Assembly (NCBI GenBank): GCA_014529385.2
Contig: CM043953.1
Coordinates: forward strand, 71,897,372 to 71,961,371
Length of the DNA stretch: 64,000 nt
Reading direction: 5' to 3'
Origin: Adiantum capillus-veneris
Lineage: Eukaryota > Streptophyta > Polypodiopsida > Polypodiales > Pteridaceae
Part shown: positions 30,101 through 41,054 of the stretch, piece after piece
Position numbering within the stretch: the stretch's first letter is position 1
Layout: each line of letters starts with the position of its first letter
Translations under genes and position numbers: made by a program
Notes under the pieces: generated by a model
Told to the model about the DNA's origin: nothing
The model's input: the letters and a program-made list of their open reading frames with translations, nothing else
Database searches by the model: none

Positions 30101-30870
30101 TAGTCTTCACCGACAGATTCAAAAGTGAAGAGGGAGATTAGGTGGAGTTGCAACTCCTACCTAAAGAAGTATATGATGTCGTTGCGAAGCCTGAGACCAA
30201 GGAAGCCAACCGTAGGCTGGGACTCGGAGACATTTATGAACAGGAGCCTTGCGGAGTGGATTTTCAGAAAGCTTACGAGCTTTTATCCACAATTAAAGAG
30301 GATGGAACGGCCCAAATATCTGACACTCAGGGAAACAAGGTCGAAGTGGTCATAACTAAAGATATACTAGTAGAGGCACTCAGACTGCCTACAAAGGGAA
30401 TGACCATGAGAGCAAGGGACAGGAAAACAACAAGGACTTTAACCAAAGAGACCGCCGTGGCTACCTTTGCACGCCGAATCATACCACAGTCTTCACCTGC
30501 AGATTCAAAAGTGAAGAGGGACATTAGGTGGAGTTGCAACTCCTACCTAATGCGAAGCCCGAGGCCAAGGAAGCCAACCGCAGGCTGGGACTCGGAGACA
30601 TTTATGAACAGGAGCCTTGCGGAGTGGATTTTCAGAAAGCTTACCACTACACGGGATTCTTCACTTGGTGAACGAAGATATTTGCACCAGTGATCAATAA
30701 TCTTACCTCAAGATTTGTAGGCTACTCAGCGGTAGAGCTGAAGAACAGAGTGACCATGCAGTTTCTACAAGTGCCAGATAAAGAAATAAGAATCAGATAC
30801 CAGAAGGCACTGAATGCGCTTAAGGACCGCCTCGCCAGCCGCCAGCTCGAGGACTATTTCAGCCCATAAA
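30101..30870 (+). pseudogene. Gx extra 3' ORF, unknown domain
   Basis: The frame 30142-30693 reads LLPKEVYDVVAKPETKEANR, DFQKAYELLSTIKEDG, GNKVEVVITKDILVEALRLP, and after broken frames (30651-30868) HYTGFFTW, APVINNLTSRFVGYSAVELK and LKDRLASRQLEDYFSP, ending in TAA at 30866-30868. It looks like a soluble globular or helical protein without membrane segments, so it is not an envelope-like product. A direct duplication (30102-30276 and 30488-30644) interrupts it. No family recognised. Confidence 0.5.
30102..30644 (+). repeat. Direct duplication inside the extra ORF
   Basis: Segment 30102-30276 (from AGTCTTCACC to GAAAGCTTAC) is repeated at 30488-30644 with an 18-bp internal deletion and a few substitutions. 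Confidence 0.9.
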
Positions 30871-30892
30871 CCTGTGTCAAGGGACGACACAG

Positions 30893-30908
30893 GCGAGGAG
30901 GGGGGGAA
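30893..30908 (+). other. Gx polypurine tract
   Basis: GCGAGGAGGGGGGGAA directly before the 3' LTR; primer for plus-strand synthesis. Confidence 0.8.
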
Positions 30909-31823
30909 TGTTAGCAGCAAGCTATCACGGATACCATTTTTCGGAGCTCTCTTTGTAAAACACTTATTATTTTGATAAATCGGGAATATTGTAACTCTTA
31001 TTTTCTCGGATAAACTCTGTAATTAATGAGCCGGGGCTACAAGCTTTTAGATTGTATCAACCTGTCATTTCCCAGCTTTGGTAGAACTCTAGATTATTAG
31101 TTTTGACCACCCAAAAACCTTGGCTAAGGTATAAAAGCCAATTTTTGTAAGTTTTTTGGAAGTTTTTGGATAATAGAAATGCAGCATGACCTAACGACGC
31201 TCACTCCTCTCCTTCTCGCGCGTACTACTCCCTCCCTGGTTGTCACATTGCAGTCGCGTTTGTTGCATTGCAACCGCAGGTAAGAGCTCTACGCATTGAC
31301 GTAAGCAGTTCACAATATTTTATAGCTTTTGGCGTTGTCGACGCTAATTTCATCATAACAAGGAATTTACACTTTCAAATAAAAAACTAAGCATAGATGG
31401 GGTATTGGGGCATCATTGCTAAGCATTTAGATGCATTCTGGGTCGAAAAAGACTAGGTCAAAAATCCACTCCTGTTAATAATCGCGATTTTGGAACTTGA
31501 CCTAAAGTGGGGTTTGAGACTATAAGCATGTGTGCTTAGGTCTTATAAACGTGTCCTAGAAGTTTCATTACGTTTGGATGTCATTTGATGCTGTAATGGA
31601 TGTGATTTGTTTGCCGATGAGCGATTGGCTTTTGGTGATTTCAGTCACTTGAGTGTAGCCCGAGTTAGATGTGAGTTGTTAGTTGTTTTCCCAGAGACTA
31701 ACAACCTCTTGTAGCCTCTAAGCACTAGTTGAGTCAGTTTCATCCCATGGATTGACAAATTAATCGTGGTTCTCGCTAATACTGCAATAAGATAGGATGG
31801 TGAGGTTAGACATGCGTCCCACA
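30909..31823 (+). repeat. Gx 3' LTR
   Basis: TGTTAGCAGC to GTCCCACA. It carries the same TATA-like stretch and half-palindrome as the 5' LTR, and an extra segment near 31660-31705 (GTTAGATGTGAGTTGTTAG and following). Confidence 0.92.
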
Positions 31824-31828
31824 TGTAT
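31824..31828. other. Gx right target-site duplication TGTAT
   Basis: Corresponds to AGTAT at 18369-18373, with one base changed. The G3 codons on either side (CAA AAG TAT ... TAT GCT AAA) join correctly when one copy is removed. Confidence 0.8.
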
Positions 31829-32366
31829 TATGCTAAACTAGCAAAAAGATACTATGGTCCTTTTAAAATTTTGAAGCCAATCAATGACATGGCTTATCAA
31901 CTCAAGTTGCCCAACCATTGGTTCATACACAATGCTTTTCATGTGAGCCTACTTAATCCCTACAAAGGAGTGCCACCAAGAGAACCAATTATTGAAGACC
32001 CTCCAGAAATTGAAGACCAAGAAGAGGTGCTACAAACGGAAGCTACCTTTTTGCATGAGGACAAGATACTACGTCATGGTAATATTATCTAACGGTGTCT
32101 TATTAAGTTCAAAAATTATCATTTTGAAGATGCTAGATGAACACAAGGAATACAACTTAAGGATAGTATGAACCTTGTCAATGCTTACAATGCTACATTA
32201 GAGTAAGCAAATGTACATGCTTCTTTTAAATGATCAATGTTTTTGGCTTATAAGAGTAACTCTCTTTTTATTGTGCACAAATTTAAGTAGCATGCATGCT
32301 TAGAATCATGTTTGTGATGACGACGTCTCTCAAACACCAAGTATAATTTATCACTCTACTTTGCAA
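31829..32366 (+). pseudogene. G3 integrase C terminus and 3' tail, right of Gx
   Basis: This is the continuation of the fragment at 18247-18373. It reads [40 protein letters not shown], a Glu-rich stretch, and [12 protein letters not shown], where the frame stops at 32095. A shifted frame adds the chromodomain-like end (LIKFKNYHFEDAR, QLKDSMNLVNAYNATLE) to about 32205. The noncoding tail stays similar to the minus-strand copy (34255-34060) until about 32366, where similarity ends abruptly. Confidence 0.8.
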
Positions 32367-32369
32367 GAA

Positions 32370-33917
32370 TGAAATGGACTTGTGACATTTAATGCACTAG
32401 TAACTTGTATGTAGCGTAAATTGATAACATAGTGAGCATTTCATTAAGAACAAGTTCCTAATGAGTAAAGAGAGTACTTAATTTGAGAAAAAAACATACC
32501 AATTTACACCTAGCTAATTTGTCATTTGACAATACTTGAAAAGAGAGAGAAATAGAACAATTGACAACAATTGAGGACCAGATTTACATGGAGCCGGTCC
32601 CCCCTCCATAAAGGTTTTGTATTATAGCTTCTCCCATCAAAGGAGACTTTTGCACAATACAATTCCTGTGTTCCTTGACAAAACTCATTGGTGCCATGAA
32701 GATGGAAGCTTCATCCACCAAATTATGCTTGAAAAACACACCAGTGTCCCTAGCCTTAGTCCCAAGACCTCACACACCTTCAAAAATGGTGAGAGCTAGT
32801 AGGGAATGAGGATGATTGAGAGGAAGAAGTATTCTCCTCACATAACCACTCTAATAGCATAGCTTAGCTTAGTAATTAGCATGGTAGAGGAGATGAGCAT
32901 GCGATTGAAGCTTGGCTCTTGGTTGGATTTGCATTCCATAGCCAAGAGTTTTTGGTGTAGGCCTCAACTTCCCAATGCTTGGAGAAGGAGATGAATTTCT
33001 TCTTGCACACATGAATTGTGTGTGTGTGTGTGTGTAGCAAAGTGTTAGACTAAAATGCAGCCCTCTCTCTCTCTTCTTGGTCGACCTCTCTTGCAAATTA
33101 CTCATGTTGGCTTCCCATTGGCCCCTGCAGAGCCTAGGCAATCACAAATTAGAAGCATAATTGATAGCCTTGTGACATGTGTCTCCCTTTCCCGTTTTGT
33201 GAGAGCTGTAGGTAATTAAAGTAATTTATTAAACTCTCATTGGACCTTTTAGTCTTCTCGCCAATAGGAATCAGGCAAGCCATTGGGCTGCTTGATGCTC
33301 ATTGGACTCTTGGTAGAGTGTCCAATAGTCTTCTGGGGAACTTAACTTCTATTGGTTCTTTTATCAAGCATTTTAAAATTAATTAAGCTAATTTTACTCT
33401 AGCCTAATTCTCATTGGTCCACCTCTATGGACATCCAATAGGATTTGAGAGGAAATTGGGGGCAACTGGTCTAGGAGCCTGCCATGTGTCGATTCTTCCA
33501 TTTGGGGAGAGCTTGGGAGTGTGTGTGTGTGTGTGTGTTTCTCTCTCATCCCCTACAATTAGGCCTCACCCCCTCCTTCCTAGGGATGTGGGAAGAAATT
33601 TTTGGTCTTCCCATGACCATCTAATTTTCCCCTACTTTGGCCTTTGGCCAATTGAATTAAATTTAGGAACTTAAGGCTATGGAAATCTTAATGGAGTTGA
33701 ACCTTAGGTCTTTTAAGCCCCATTGAAGCACCTTCCTCTTTTGCAGAATGTCCCCCTTTGGATCCCTATTTTCCCTCCTTTGGATCCCCGTAGAGACCGG
33801 TCTGACAGCCTTACCGATATTCTAGCTTTTACTACTCCCTTGGTACTTCCCTATATTAAATGATCATTTTAACATGAGAACATCATTTGGGAGAATTAGA
33901 TATTAGTTTTTATGACA
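32370..33917 (-). repeat. G3 LTR of the minus-strand copy
   Basis: On the minus strand it starts TGTCATAAAAACTAATA directly after a purine tract (CAAGAGAGAGATAA, 33918-33931) and ends near 32370 in GTCCATTTCA. Three further copies of this 1-1.5 kb sequence occur at 48190-49563, 61550-62440 and (inverted) 62441-63536. One of these ends CATTTCGATTACA, so TGTCA...TTACA is the likely LTR form. Shared phrases are the GGTTCCCCCTCCAATAGGC block and TTGGATTTGCATTCCATAGCC. It includes (TG)n runs at 33019-33034 and 33520-33537. Confidence 0.6.
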
Positions 33918-34259
33918 TTATCTCTCTCTTGAAGTCATAGTCGTCCTCGACTATGAGGTAGAGAAGATAAAGCCTAGTCATTAATCCGTTTGCCAGCGGG
34001 TAGAGGATCCCTATTTTACCCTACAACACCATCGCTAGTCCGTTTGGTGCTTGAGAGCCTTAGTTGCCGCAAGCATGTCTGCACTTTAGTCCGTATCAAT
34101 CTTCCATAGTAGAGTGAAAAGCTCTACTTGGTGTTCGGGAGATGTCGTCTCCACAAACATGATCCTAAGCATGCATACTTATTAACATTTGTGCACAATA
34201 AAGAAAAAGAGAGCCTTTTAAGACAAAAACTTTGCTCATTTAAACATATTTACAATTGC
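33918..34259 (-). other. G3 3' untranslated region (minus copy)
   Basis: Noncoding, between the chromodomain end and the purine tract. Its first part (34060-34259) matches the plus copy at 32205-32366. Confidence 0.6.
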
Positions 34260-35690
34260 TTACTCTAGGGGATCATTGTAAGCATTGACAAGGTTTAGGT
34301 TATCCTTTAATTGTATGCCTTGCATCCATCTAGCATTTTCAAAAGGATAATTTTTAAACTTGATAAGATATCGTCAGATAGCCTTACCACCTCGTAATAC
34401 CTTGTCTTCGTGTCGGAGAATGGACTCGAGTTGCAACACTTCTTCTTGGTCCTCGATCTTCGGGGGGTCTTCAATGATTGCTTCTTGAGGTGGCTCTCCT
34501 TTGTAAGGCTTTAGTAGGTTCACATGGAAAGCATTGTGTATCAGCCAATGGTTGGGAAACTTGAGTTGATAGGTCATCTCATTGATTGGCCTAAGAATCT
34601 GAAAGGGACCATAGTACCTTTTTGCTAACTTAGCATAGTACTTTTGGTGTCCTGTAGGATTCTTGCCCGTTGTGTACCTTAATTGAGCCTTGGGAAACTT
34701 AAGCAAGACCCAATCATTTTGTTTAAAAGCTAAAGCTCTTATGTGCTTATAAACAATAGCCTTTTGCCTTTGCTAAGAGATGGAAATAGAATCCTTGATC
34801 TTTTGGAAAGATTCTTGCAGGTCTCGGCTATATTCATCTGCAACGAAGATCTTCCCATGTACCTTGAGTAGCAAGGGACTTTTTGATCTTCCCTCTATTA
34901 CCTCAAAAGATGCTTTTCCCGTGGAAGTATGTAATGTTATTGTACGCATACTCCATAAAGGTAAGTACTTCTCCCATTGGGACTTTTGATCTACTTTTGT
35001 GAAATAAGCTTTTAGTAGATCAAGAATTGTTAGGTTAGCTATTTCACTTTGGCCATCCGTTTGGGGATGACAAGCCGAAGAGAAGTTTAACCTTGTACCT
35101 AAATTCTCAAAGAGACTCTTTCAGAAATTACTGGTCATTCTAGGATCTCTATCCAATAGTATGGACGTTGGCAAGCCATGGTACTTGAAGATTTGTGATA
35201 TAAAGAGGGTTGCCATTTGATGGGCTTTAATAGTCTTTTTGACAGGTATGAAATGTGTTTGTTTGCTAAACCTGTCTGCTATCGTCCATATTCCTGTATT
35301 CCCATGGATAGACTTGGGTAATCCAAAGATAAAATCCATGGATATGCTCACCCATGGTGAATTAGGAATTGGCAAAGGTTGAAGCAATCCAAGTTGCTTC
35401 CCTCTATCAAACTTCGTCTTTTGGCATACCACACATTTTGAAACATACTCTTGTATGTTTGCTTTCATGGTAGTCCAATAGAAGTATGTTTCTATCCTTT
35501 TTAGGGTAGACTGAACCCCTCTATGCCATGTATGAGGAGGAGCATTAGATTCATACATTACTTTCTCATGTAGTGAGTTAGTAACGCATAGTCTATTGCC
35601 ATAGAGAAGATAACCATCTTGTAGGGTAAATGGTTCTTCCTTCTTCCCCAGTGCAAGGAATAAAATCATATCTCTAAAATCGGGATCGAT
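34260..35690 (-). pseudogene. G3 integrase and chromodomain tail (minus copy 1)
   Basis: Minus-strand order: zinc domain with PPHTWHRGVQSTLKRIETYF and CVVCQK; core STDF-type MDFIFGLPKS and IWTIADRFSK, then LLDRDPRMTSNF (stop at 35121). Frameshifts follow, then HPQTDGQSE-type sequence, [34 protein letters not shown] and HNAFHVNLLKPYKG. The C-terminal part continues past the stop at 34374 in another frame, with LIKFKNYPFENARWMQG, a chromodomain-like YPxxxAxW motif. It is less decayed than G1. Confidence 0.85.
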
Positions 35691-35835
35691 ACTTACTCAT
35701 CTATCATAAAAGATAGATCATTGTGAGTTGCTATGGATACTGCATTCACTCTCAGTCGTCTTGAGAGTGCATCAACCACTTGATTATGCTTGCTAGTAAC
35801 ATGAGCAATATGAAAATGAAATTTGCCCACCTCAT

Positions 35836-36228
35836 TTATTGGTCGGAGAGCTTGGTCTGCGCTATGAAGTACTTAAGGCTTTGGTGATCCGTTCGCAGAA
35901 TGAAAGGCGTCCCCAATAAATAGTGCTTCCATGAGTCTAAAGCATGTAGAACTGCTAAGAATTCCTTCTCATTTATCCCTAGAGCTTGCTCAATAGGGTC
36001 GAGCCTTTGACTTTCATAGGCTATGGCGTGCCCTTCTTGAAGCAAAACAGCTCCAAGGAAATCACCACAGGCATCGCATTGGACCTCAAAAGGCTTTGAG
36101 AGATCCGACAGTGTAAGCACAAGTTGAGAGATAAGCTTCTCTTTAAGCTTTTCGAAATCATTGTTCTCCATGGTGTACCATATATACCTAACGTTTTTCT
36201 TTGTTAGGTCATGTAATGGTCCTGCCAT
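35836..36228 (-). pseudogene. G3 RNase H (minus copy 1)
   Basis: Carries VQCDACGDFLGAVLLQEGHA, INEKEFLAVLHALDSWKHYL and LRTDHQSLKYF. All three acidic catalytic positions look intact (CDAC, EKE, TDH). The frame stops at 35836 and the link to integrase (VDALSRR, about 35760) is in another frame. Confidence 0.87.
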
Positions 36229-36377
36229 TTGTGAGAACTTTTCTATGAAGTGTCTACATTATGTACACATACCTATAAAGCTTCTTAGTTCATGCAGATA
36301 CCTTGGATTAGGCCATCCTTTTATTACCTCTAGCGTTGATGGATCCATTTGGATGCCATCTTGAGAGATAATGTGAC

Positions 36378-37075
36378 CTAAATACTGAATCTCTTGTAGG
36401 AAAAAATCACTTTTCTTCCGATTAATATAAAGTTTATTCTCTTATAAAACTTAAATATTACCTGGAGGTGTTGCTTGTGTTCATCTAATGAATTAGAGTA
36501 GATGATTATATCATCAAAAAACACTCCAGTAAAGGTTCGATGAGGTGTGAATAGATTCTCCATTAGACGATCAAATGTGGCTGGTGCATTGGTCAAGCCA
36601 AAAGGCATGACAATGTACTCGTAAAGACCAAACATAGTGCAAAATGTGGTCTTTACGATGTCTTGATCGACTATCCTCATTTGATGTAGCCATTTTTTAG
36701 GTCAATCCTACTGAAATAGGTCGACCCCTGTAGCTTATCAAAACAGGTCTTCTACCCGTGGAACGGGAAACCTGTTCTTGATAGTGATCCTATTTAGTGC
36801 TCTATAGTCGACACACATACGATATGTGCCATCTTTCTTTTGCACTAATAACACTGGTGAACAAAATGAAGATGAAGTAGGCCTAACCATTCCTTTCTCA
36901 ACCAACTCATGCACTTATCACATAATCTCCTCTTGTTGAGCTTGGGAAACTTGATAAGGAGGTTTATTAGGCGGTGAGATTCCTGGAAGAAGTTCAATTG
37001 TATGTTCGTCGTCCCCTCGTTTGGGAGGTAGTTCCCAAGGGATGTCGTCAATAAAAACATCTTGGAACCCCTTGA
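36378..37075 (-). pseudogene. G3 reverse transcriptase (minus copy 1)
   Basis: The fingers part is spread over frames: [20 protein letters not shown] is read at about 36775-36845 and the ELLPGISPPNKPPYQ start at about 36950-36990. The palm is in one frame (36378-36680): [40 protein letters not shown] and an intact FFDDIIIYS catalytic box. Breaks lie near 36690-36740. Confidence 0.85.
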
Positions 37076-37145
37076 GGAAATTGGATAAGTACTCTAATCC
37101 CTTTTGATTGTTTATATTTTCTTTTGCTAAAGCATTAGGTTCATT

Positions 37146-37640
37146 TCAAGAATCTTTAACAAAAATCATATACACGGAAATAGAGCTCTTTATTGACTTA
37201 TTGAAAGCTTGCTTATGTACAATGGGTATGGTACCACCCCACTCCTTAGCATCTATGCACATATCTTTTTCCCTGAACCTAAAGTAGATTTTTCTTTCAG
37301 GGAATTTAACATTGGCAGCCATGTGATCAAACCATAGTGCCCCGAGGATTACATCCTCATGCTTGAGAGGAGAGATAAAGAAATCCTCCTTGTCCACATA
37401 GCTTTGGACATGGATCCTCAATCTCCGAATTAAGGGAGTGACTGAGGCTTCTTTCCCCTTGAAAGCACCATCGGCAGGTTCCTAGGACATCTCCCATCTC
37501 ATAGGCTTGGATGCCTAGCTTGGTGGCCAACTCTGTGGATATGAAATTGTGAGTAGAACCAGGGTCAAAGAGAATGAAAGCATCACGTTTTCTTACCTTT
37601 CCCCAACATGACATAGAGGAGATCCTTTGTGATGAGCATG
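37146..37640 (-). pseudogene. G3 protease (minus copy 1)
   Basis: Retropepsin of chromovirus type. RDAFILFDPGSTHNFISTEL carries DPGS in place of the usual DSGA/DTGS. The continuation in another frame, KHEDVILGALWFDHMAANVK, holds the ILG landmark. A one-base shift near 37400 separates them. Confidence 0.8.
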
Positions 37641-37984
37641 CTCTTCTTGAATTTTGACCAAGGTAGCTCTAGGATTCTCATTATGTGTATTCTTGTGGGG
37701 GCAAGCATGATAGGCATGCCCTTGCTCCCTACACTTGAAACAATGGTTATCTTTTTGATAACGCTCTAAATCTTCAGGAGAGAGTTTATTTTTGCCTTTA
37801 TAAACTCCCTTCTCCTTATCTTTGTTGTTGTTGGCGTTGCCTTTGGGAGACTTTTGGACATCGTCCTTCCCTTAGGCTCATTACGGTCTTTGTTTTCGAT
37901 GGGCTTAAGATTTCTCTTAGCCCCTTGTTGGAAGTTGATTCTTGAAGCCACCATGGTATGGTGTATAACCGTAGATATGGTGCG
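37641..37984 (-). pseudogene. G3 gag, C-terminal part with zinc knuckle (minus copy 1)
   Basis: The minus-strand frame contains HHTMVASRINFQQGAKRNLK, a basic linker, and the knuckle CFKCREQGHAYHAC (CX2CX4HX4C intact) near 37697-37743. The upstream half of gag is on the other side of a solo LTR (37990-38682) and resumes at about 38688. Confidence 0.82.
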
Positions 37985-38563
37985 TGGCCTGTTAAGTATG
38001 GAGCCTGATTTACCCCTTGTAATTTTCTGTGTTAAAAACACATATTTGTAAGGCCCCCATTATGAGGAGAAGCCATCGTGCGTGAAGAAAAATAACTCGT
38101 CGAAAACCAAAATTTTATCAGAATATTCATTTTTGTCGGAATATTATGGCCGGACGACGGACGGAAAGTGGTTGGAAAACGATCGATCGGCTGGCCGGTA
38201 ATCAATGGCCAATGGCCAGTGGCCAAATTCAATGGCCGGACTTGTCTTCTCAAGGGCTGCCACACATGGGCGGATTGGAGGGTCGGATTTGGACTTATCT
38301 ACACAAGGGCGGCTACACATGGCTTCCTCTCATGAGAGAGGGCAACCCTTTTGGCCTATAAAAGGAAGCCATTTCTACACACATTTCATAGTGTGAAGTT
38401 GATGCAACAAGGTGGGTGTGAGGTAATGAGAGTGAAGCAAGGCGGGAGCTCCAAAAGGATATAATCCCTTTGTAACCTACTTCTTGTTTTGAAGTACTGA
38501 AGCCATTGAGTGGCTGCTTTTCCGTGGACGTAGCCCACATTAGGTGAACCACGTATATCGTGT

Positions 38564-38597
<34 letters not shown>

Positions 38598-38687
38598 CTA
38601 TAATCTCTTGTGTGTGAAAATTATCTCTCTCCATTAAGTAATCTACTCAATTATCTACTTAGCTACGTCATATTTCCTAACATGGCC
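37985..38687 (+). mobile_element. Solo LTR with TSD TGGCC inserted in G3 gag
   Basis: The LTR occupies 37990-38682, from TGTTAAGTATGG to TTTCCTAACA (TGTTA/TAACA ends), flanked by TGGCC at 37985-37989 and 38683-38687. The gag reading frame is interrupted exactly between the two TSD copies. On the plus strand it has TATAAAAGG at 38357-38365 followed by a (CT)n run (about 38567-38594), suggesting plus orientation. It matches no other LTR in the window. Confidence 0.88.
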
Positions 38688-39600
38688 TTTGGGAGTTAAC
38701 ATACACAGTCATATCCTCAGTTAAATTCGCACAAAATTATTGTTTTTGCTCTCCAAATTCCATCTTCTTGAAGACAGTGGCTTTGAGATGTAAATCCCAA
38801 AACTTGTCTACATATTTGTGAATAGATTTGTAGGGAGAGAGCTTCAAGCTTCGCCATGCGGTGAGTACTTTGTCTTTGACATCCGTCAAAAACTGCTTCA
38901 TGATGGAAGTTCTTAAAGCTTTCCATGTTCGTGGAGCTCTACCGTTTACTCGTAAGCTAGACCACCATTGCCTGGCGGACTTTTGAAAATGCATAACTAC
39001 ATGACGTAGCTTGAAGGCCTCCGTGAAGCCCTCATCTCCAAATGTCGCATTGATTTGTTGGATAAAGGCCAAGACTTTGTCCGTAGTACCAAAGGTGCCA
39101 TCGTAGGTAAGGAAAGAGATGTTCTTTCCTCCCTCTTTGAACTTTTTGAGCTTGGACGAGATTTTCCAGGCAGTATAGGATTTGCTATGGCCTCTTCTTT
39201 TGGGTGGTTTGAGAGCTGCACCATCATTCTCTCCAGAAGAGGAAGAGTATGAGGAGGATGGAGAAGAGGGTGACCTCTTTCTCGCCTTTTTCTTCCCTTG
39301 TTGCTCCAAGTCTGCACCATCACTTTCTTTAGGAGAGGAAGAGGATGAAGAAGAGGGTGACCTCTTTCTTGCCTTTTTCTTCTCTTGTTTTCTCTCTTCC
39401 CTCTTTGAATTATGGTGTAGAGAAGTATGCGATGGTCTTCTCCGTTTAGGGGGTGTTGGAGAGCGTTTTGTCGGGTGTTGGAGAAAGTTTTGTCAATTGT
39501 CTTCGTGGAGCCATCTCCGCCGAGGTGGTAGGAGACTTGCTTAGTTCTCGTTCTTTTGGTGGGGCTCTACCGTTGAAACTTGGGTTCTCCTTTGGGAGGG
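38688..39600 (-). pseudogene. G3 gag, N-terminal part (minus copy 1)
   Basis: A clean frame at 38737-39309 holds ISFLTYDGTFGTTDKVLAFI, then HVVMHFQKSARQWWSSLRV and TWKALRTSIMKQFLTDVKDK, the capsid core of chromoviral Gag, followed by FWDLHLKATVFKKMEFGEQK. The N terminus is Lys/Ser-rich and contains a tandem duplication (39200-39400). A stop at 38734-38736 lies before NLTEDMTVYVNSQRP, which ends at the solo LTR. The region 39420-39600 is the decayed start of gag. Confidence 0.83.
39215..39395 (-). repeat. Tandem duplication in gag N terminus
   Basis: KKKARKRSPSS followed by a serine run and an acidic GAxL end occurs twice in succession, about 78-85 bp apart, in a low-complexity serine/lysine region. 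Confidence 0.75.
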
Positions 39601-39607
39601 ATATGTC

Positions 39608-40990
39608 TCGATCTTTGGGGGGTCTTCAATGATTGCTTCTTGAGGTGGCTGTCCTTTGTAAGGCTTTAGTAAGCTCACATGGAAAGCATTGTGTATGAGC
39701 CAATGGTTGGGCAACTTGAATTGATAGGTCATCTCATTGATTGGCCTAAGAATCTGCAAGGGACCATAGTATCTTTTTGCTAACTTAGCATAGTACTTTT
39801 CGTGACCTGTATAATTCTTGTTCGTTGTGTGGCTTAATCAAGCCTTGGGAAATTTAAGCAAGACCCAATCATTTTGTTTAAAGGCTAAAGCTCTTATGTA
39901 CTTATCATCAGCAACAACCTTTTGCCTTTGCTGAGAGATGGAAATAACATCCTCAATATTTTGGAATGATTCTTGCAGGTCTCGGCTATATTCATTTGCA
40001 ACGAAGATCTTCCCATGTACCTTGAGTAGCAAGGGACTTTTTGATACTTTTTCCGTGGAAGTATATACAGTGTTATTATAAGCATACTCCACTAAATGTA
40101 AGTACTTCTCCCATTGGGACTTTTGATCTACTTCTGTGATGTAAGCTTTTAGTAGATCAAGAATCGTTAGGTTAGCTATTTCACTTTGCCCATCCATTTG
40201 AGAATGATAAACCGAAGAGAAGTTTGGCCTTGTATCTAAATTCTCAAAGAGACCCTTCCAAAAATTACTGGTCATTCTAAGATCTCTGTCTAACACTATG
40301 GAGATTGGCAAGCCATGCTACTTGAAGATTTGTGATATAAGAGGGTTGCCATTTGATGGGCTTTAATAGTCTTTTTGACAGGTATGAAATGTGCATGTTT
40401 GCTCAACTTGTCTGCTATTGTCCATATTCCTGTATTCCCATGGATAGACTTGGGTAATCTAAAGATAAAATCCATGGATATGCTCTCCCATGGTGAATTA
40501 GGAATTGGCAAAGGTTGAAGCAATCCAGGTTGCTACCCTCTATCAAACTTTGTCTTTTGGCATATCACACATGTTGAAACACACTCTTGTACGTTTGGTT
40601 TCATGGCAGGCCAATAGAAGTATGTTTCTATCCCTTCTAGGGTAGGCTGAATCCCTCTATGCCCCGTATAAGGAGGAGCATGAGATTCATACATTACTTT
40701 CTCACGTAGTGAGTTAGTAACGCATAGTCTATTGCCACAGAGATGATAACCATCTTGTAGGGTAAATGGTTCTTCCTTCTTCCCTAGTGCAAGGGCTGAA
40801 ATCACATCTCTAAAATTGGCATCGATAACGTAGTCATCTATCATAGAAGATAGATCATTGTGAGTTGCTATGAATACTGCAGTCACTCTCGGTCGTCTTG
40901 AGAGTGCATCGACCACTCAATTATGCTTGCCATCAATGTGAGAAATATAAAAATGAAATTGCGAAAGGAAATTTGCCCACCTCATTTGTT
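39608..40990 (-). pseudogene. G3 RNase H end and integrase (minus copy 2, truncated)
   Basis: Second, partial G3 copy. It contains TDHQSLKYF-like remains (about 41030), VDALSRRPRVTAVFI, a full zinc domain (PPYTGHRGIQPTLEGIETYF, CVICQKTKF), [37 protein letters not shown] and [14 protein letters not shown]. It ends at PPKIE (about 39608), where the sequence passes abruptly into the gag start of copy 1. Both ends are therefore breakpoints, not LTR ends. Confidence 0.85.
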
Positions 40991-41054
40991 TGTCGAAGAG
41001 CTTGGTCTGCGTCATGAAGTACTTAAGGCTTTGGTGATCCGTTCACAAAATGTG

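Larger units (their letters stand above)
18374..31823 (+). mobile_element. Gx: 13.4-kb Ty3-type LTR retrotransposon with extra 3' coding region
   Basis: Complete element with LTRs of 883 and 915 bp, a tRNA-Asp-like primer site, a 2-kb leader, gag with two zinc knuckles, a long spacer, protease, RT, RNase H and integrase, then a second protease-like domain, a further unknown ORF and a purine tract. TSDs are AGTAT (18369-18373) and TGTAT (31824-31828, one base changed). No chromodomain follows the integrase. Large size, an Asp-type primer site and coding potential downstream of integrase recall the Athila/Tat side of plant Ty3 elements, but the extra domains do not match what I know of those lineages. 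Multiple stops show it is inactive. Confidence 0.85.

Noticed and set aside
30101-30870. Envelope gene of a retrovirus-like (Athila-type) element
   Set aside because: No signal peptide, no membrane-spanning segment and no cysteine pattern; the product looks soluble.
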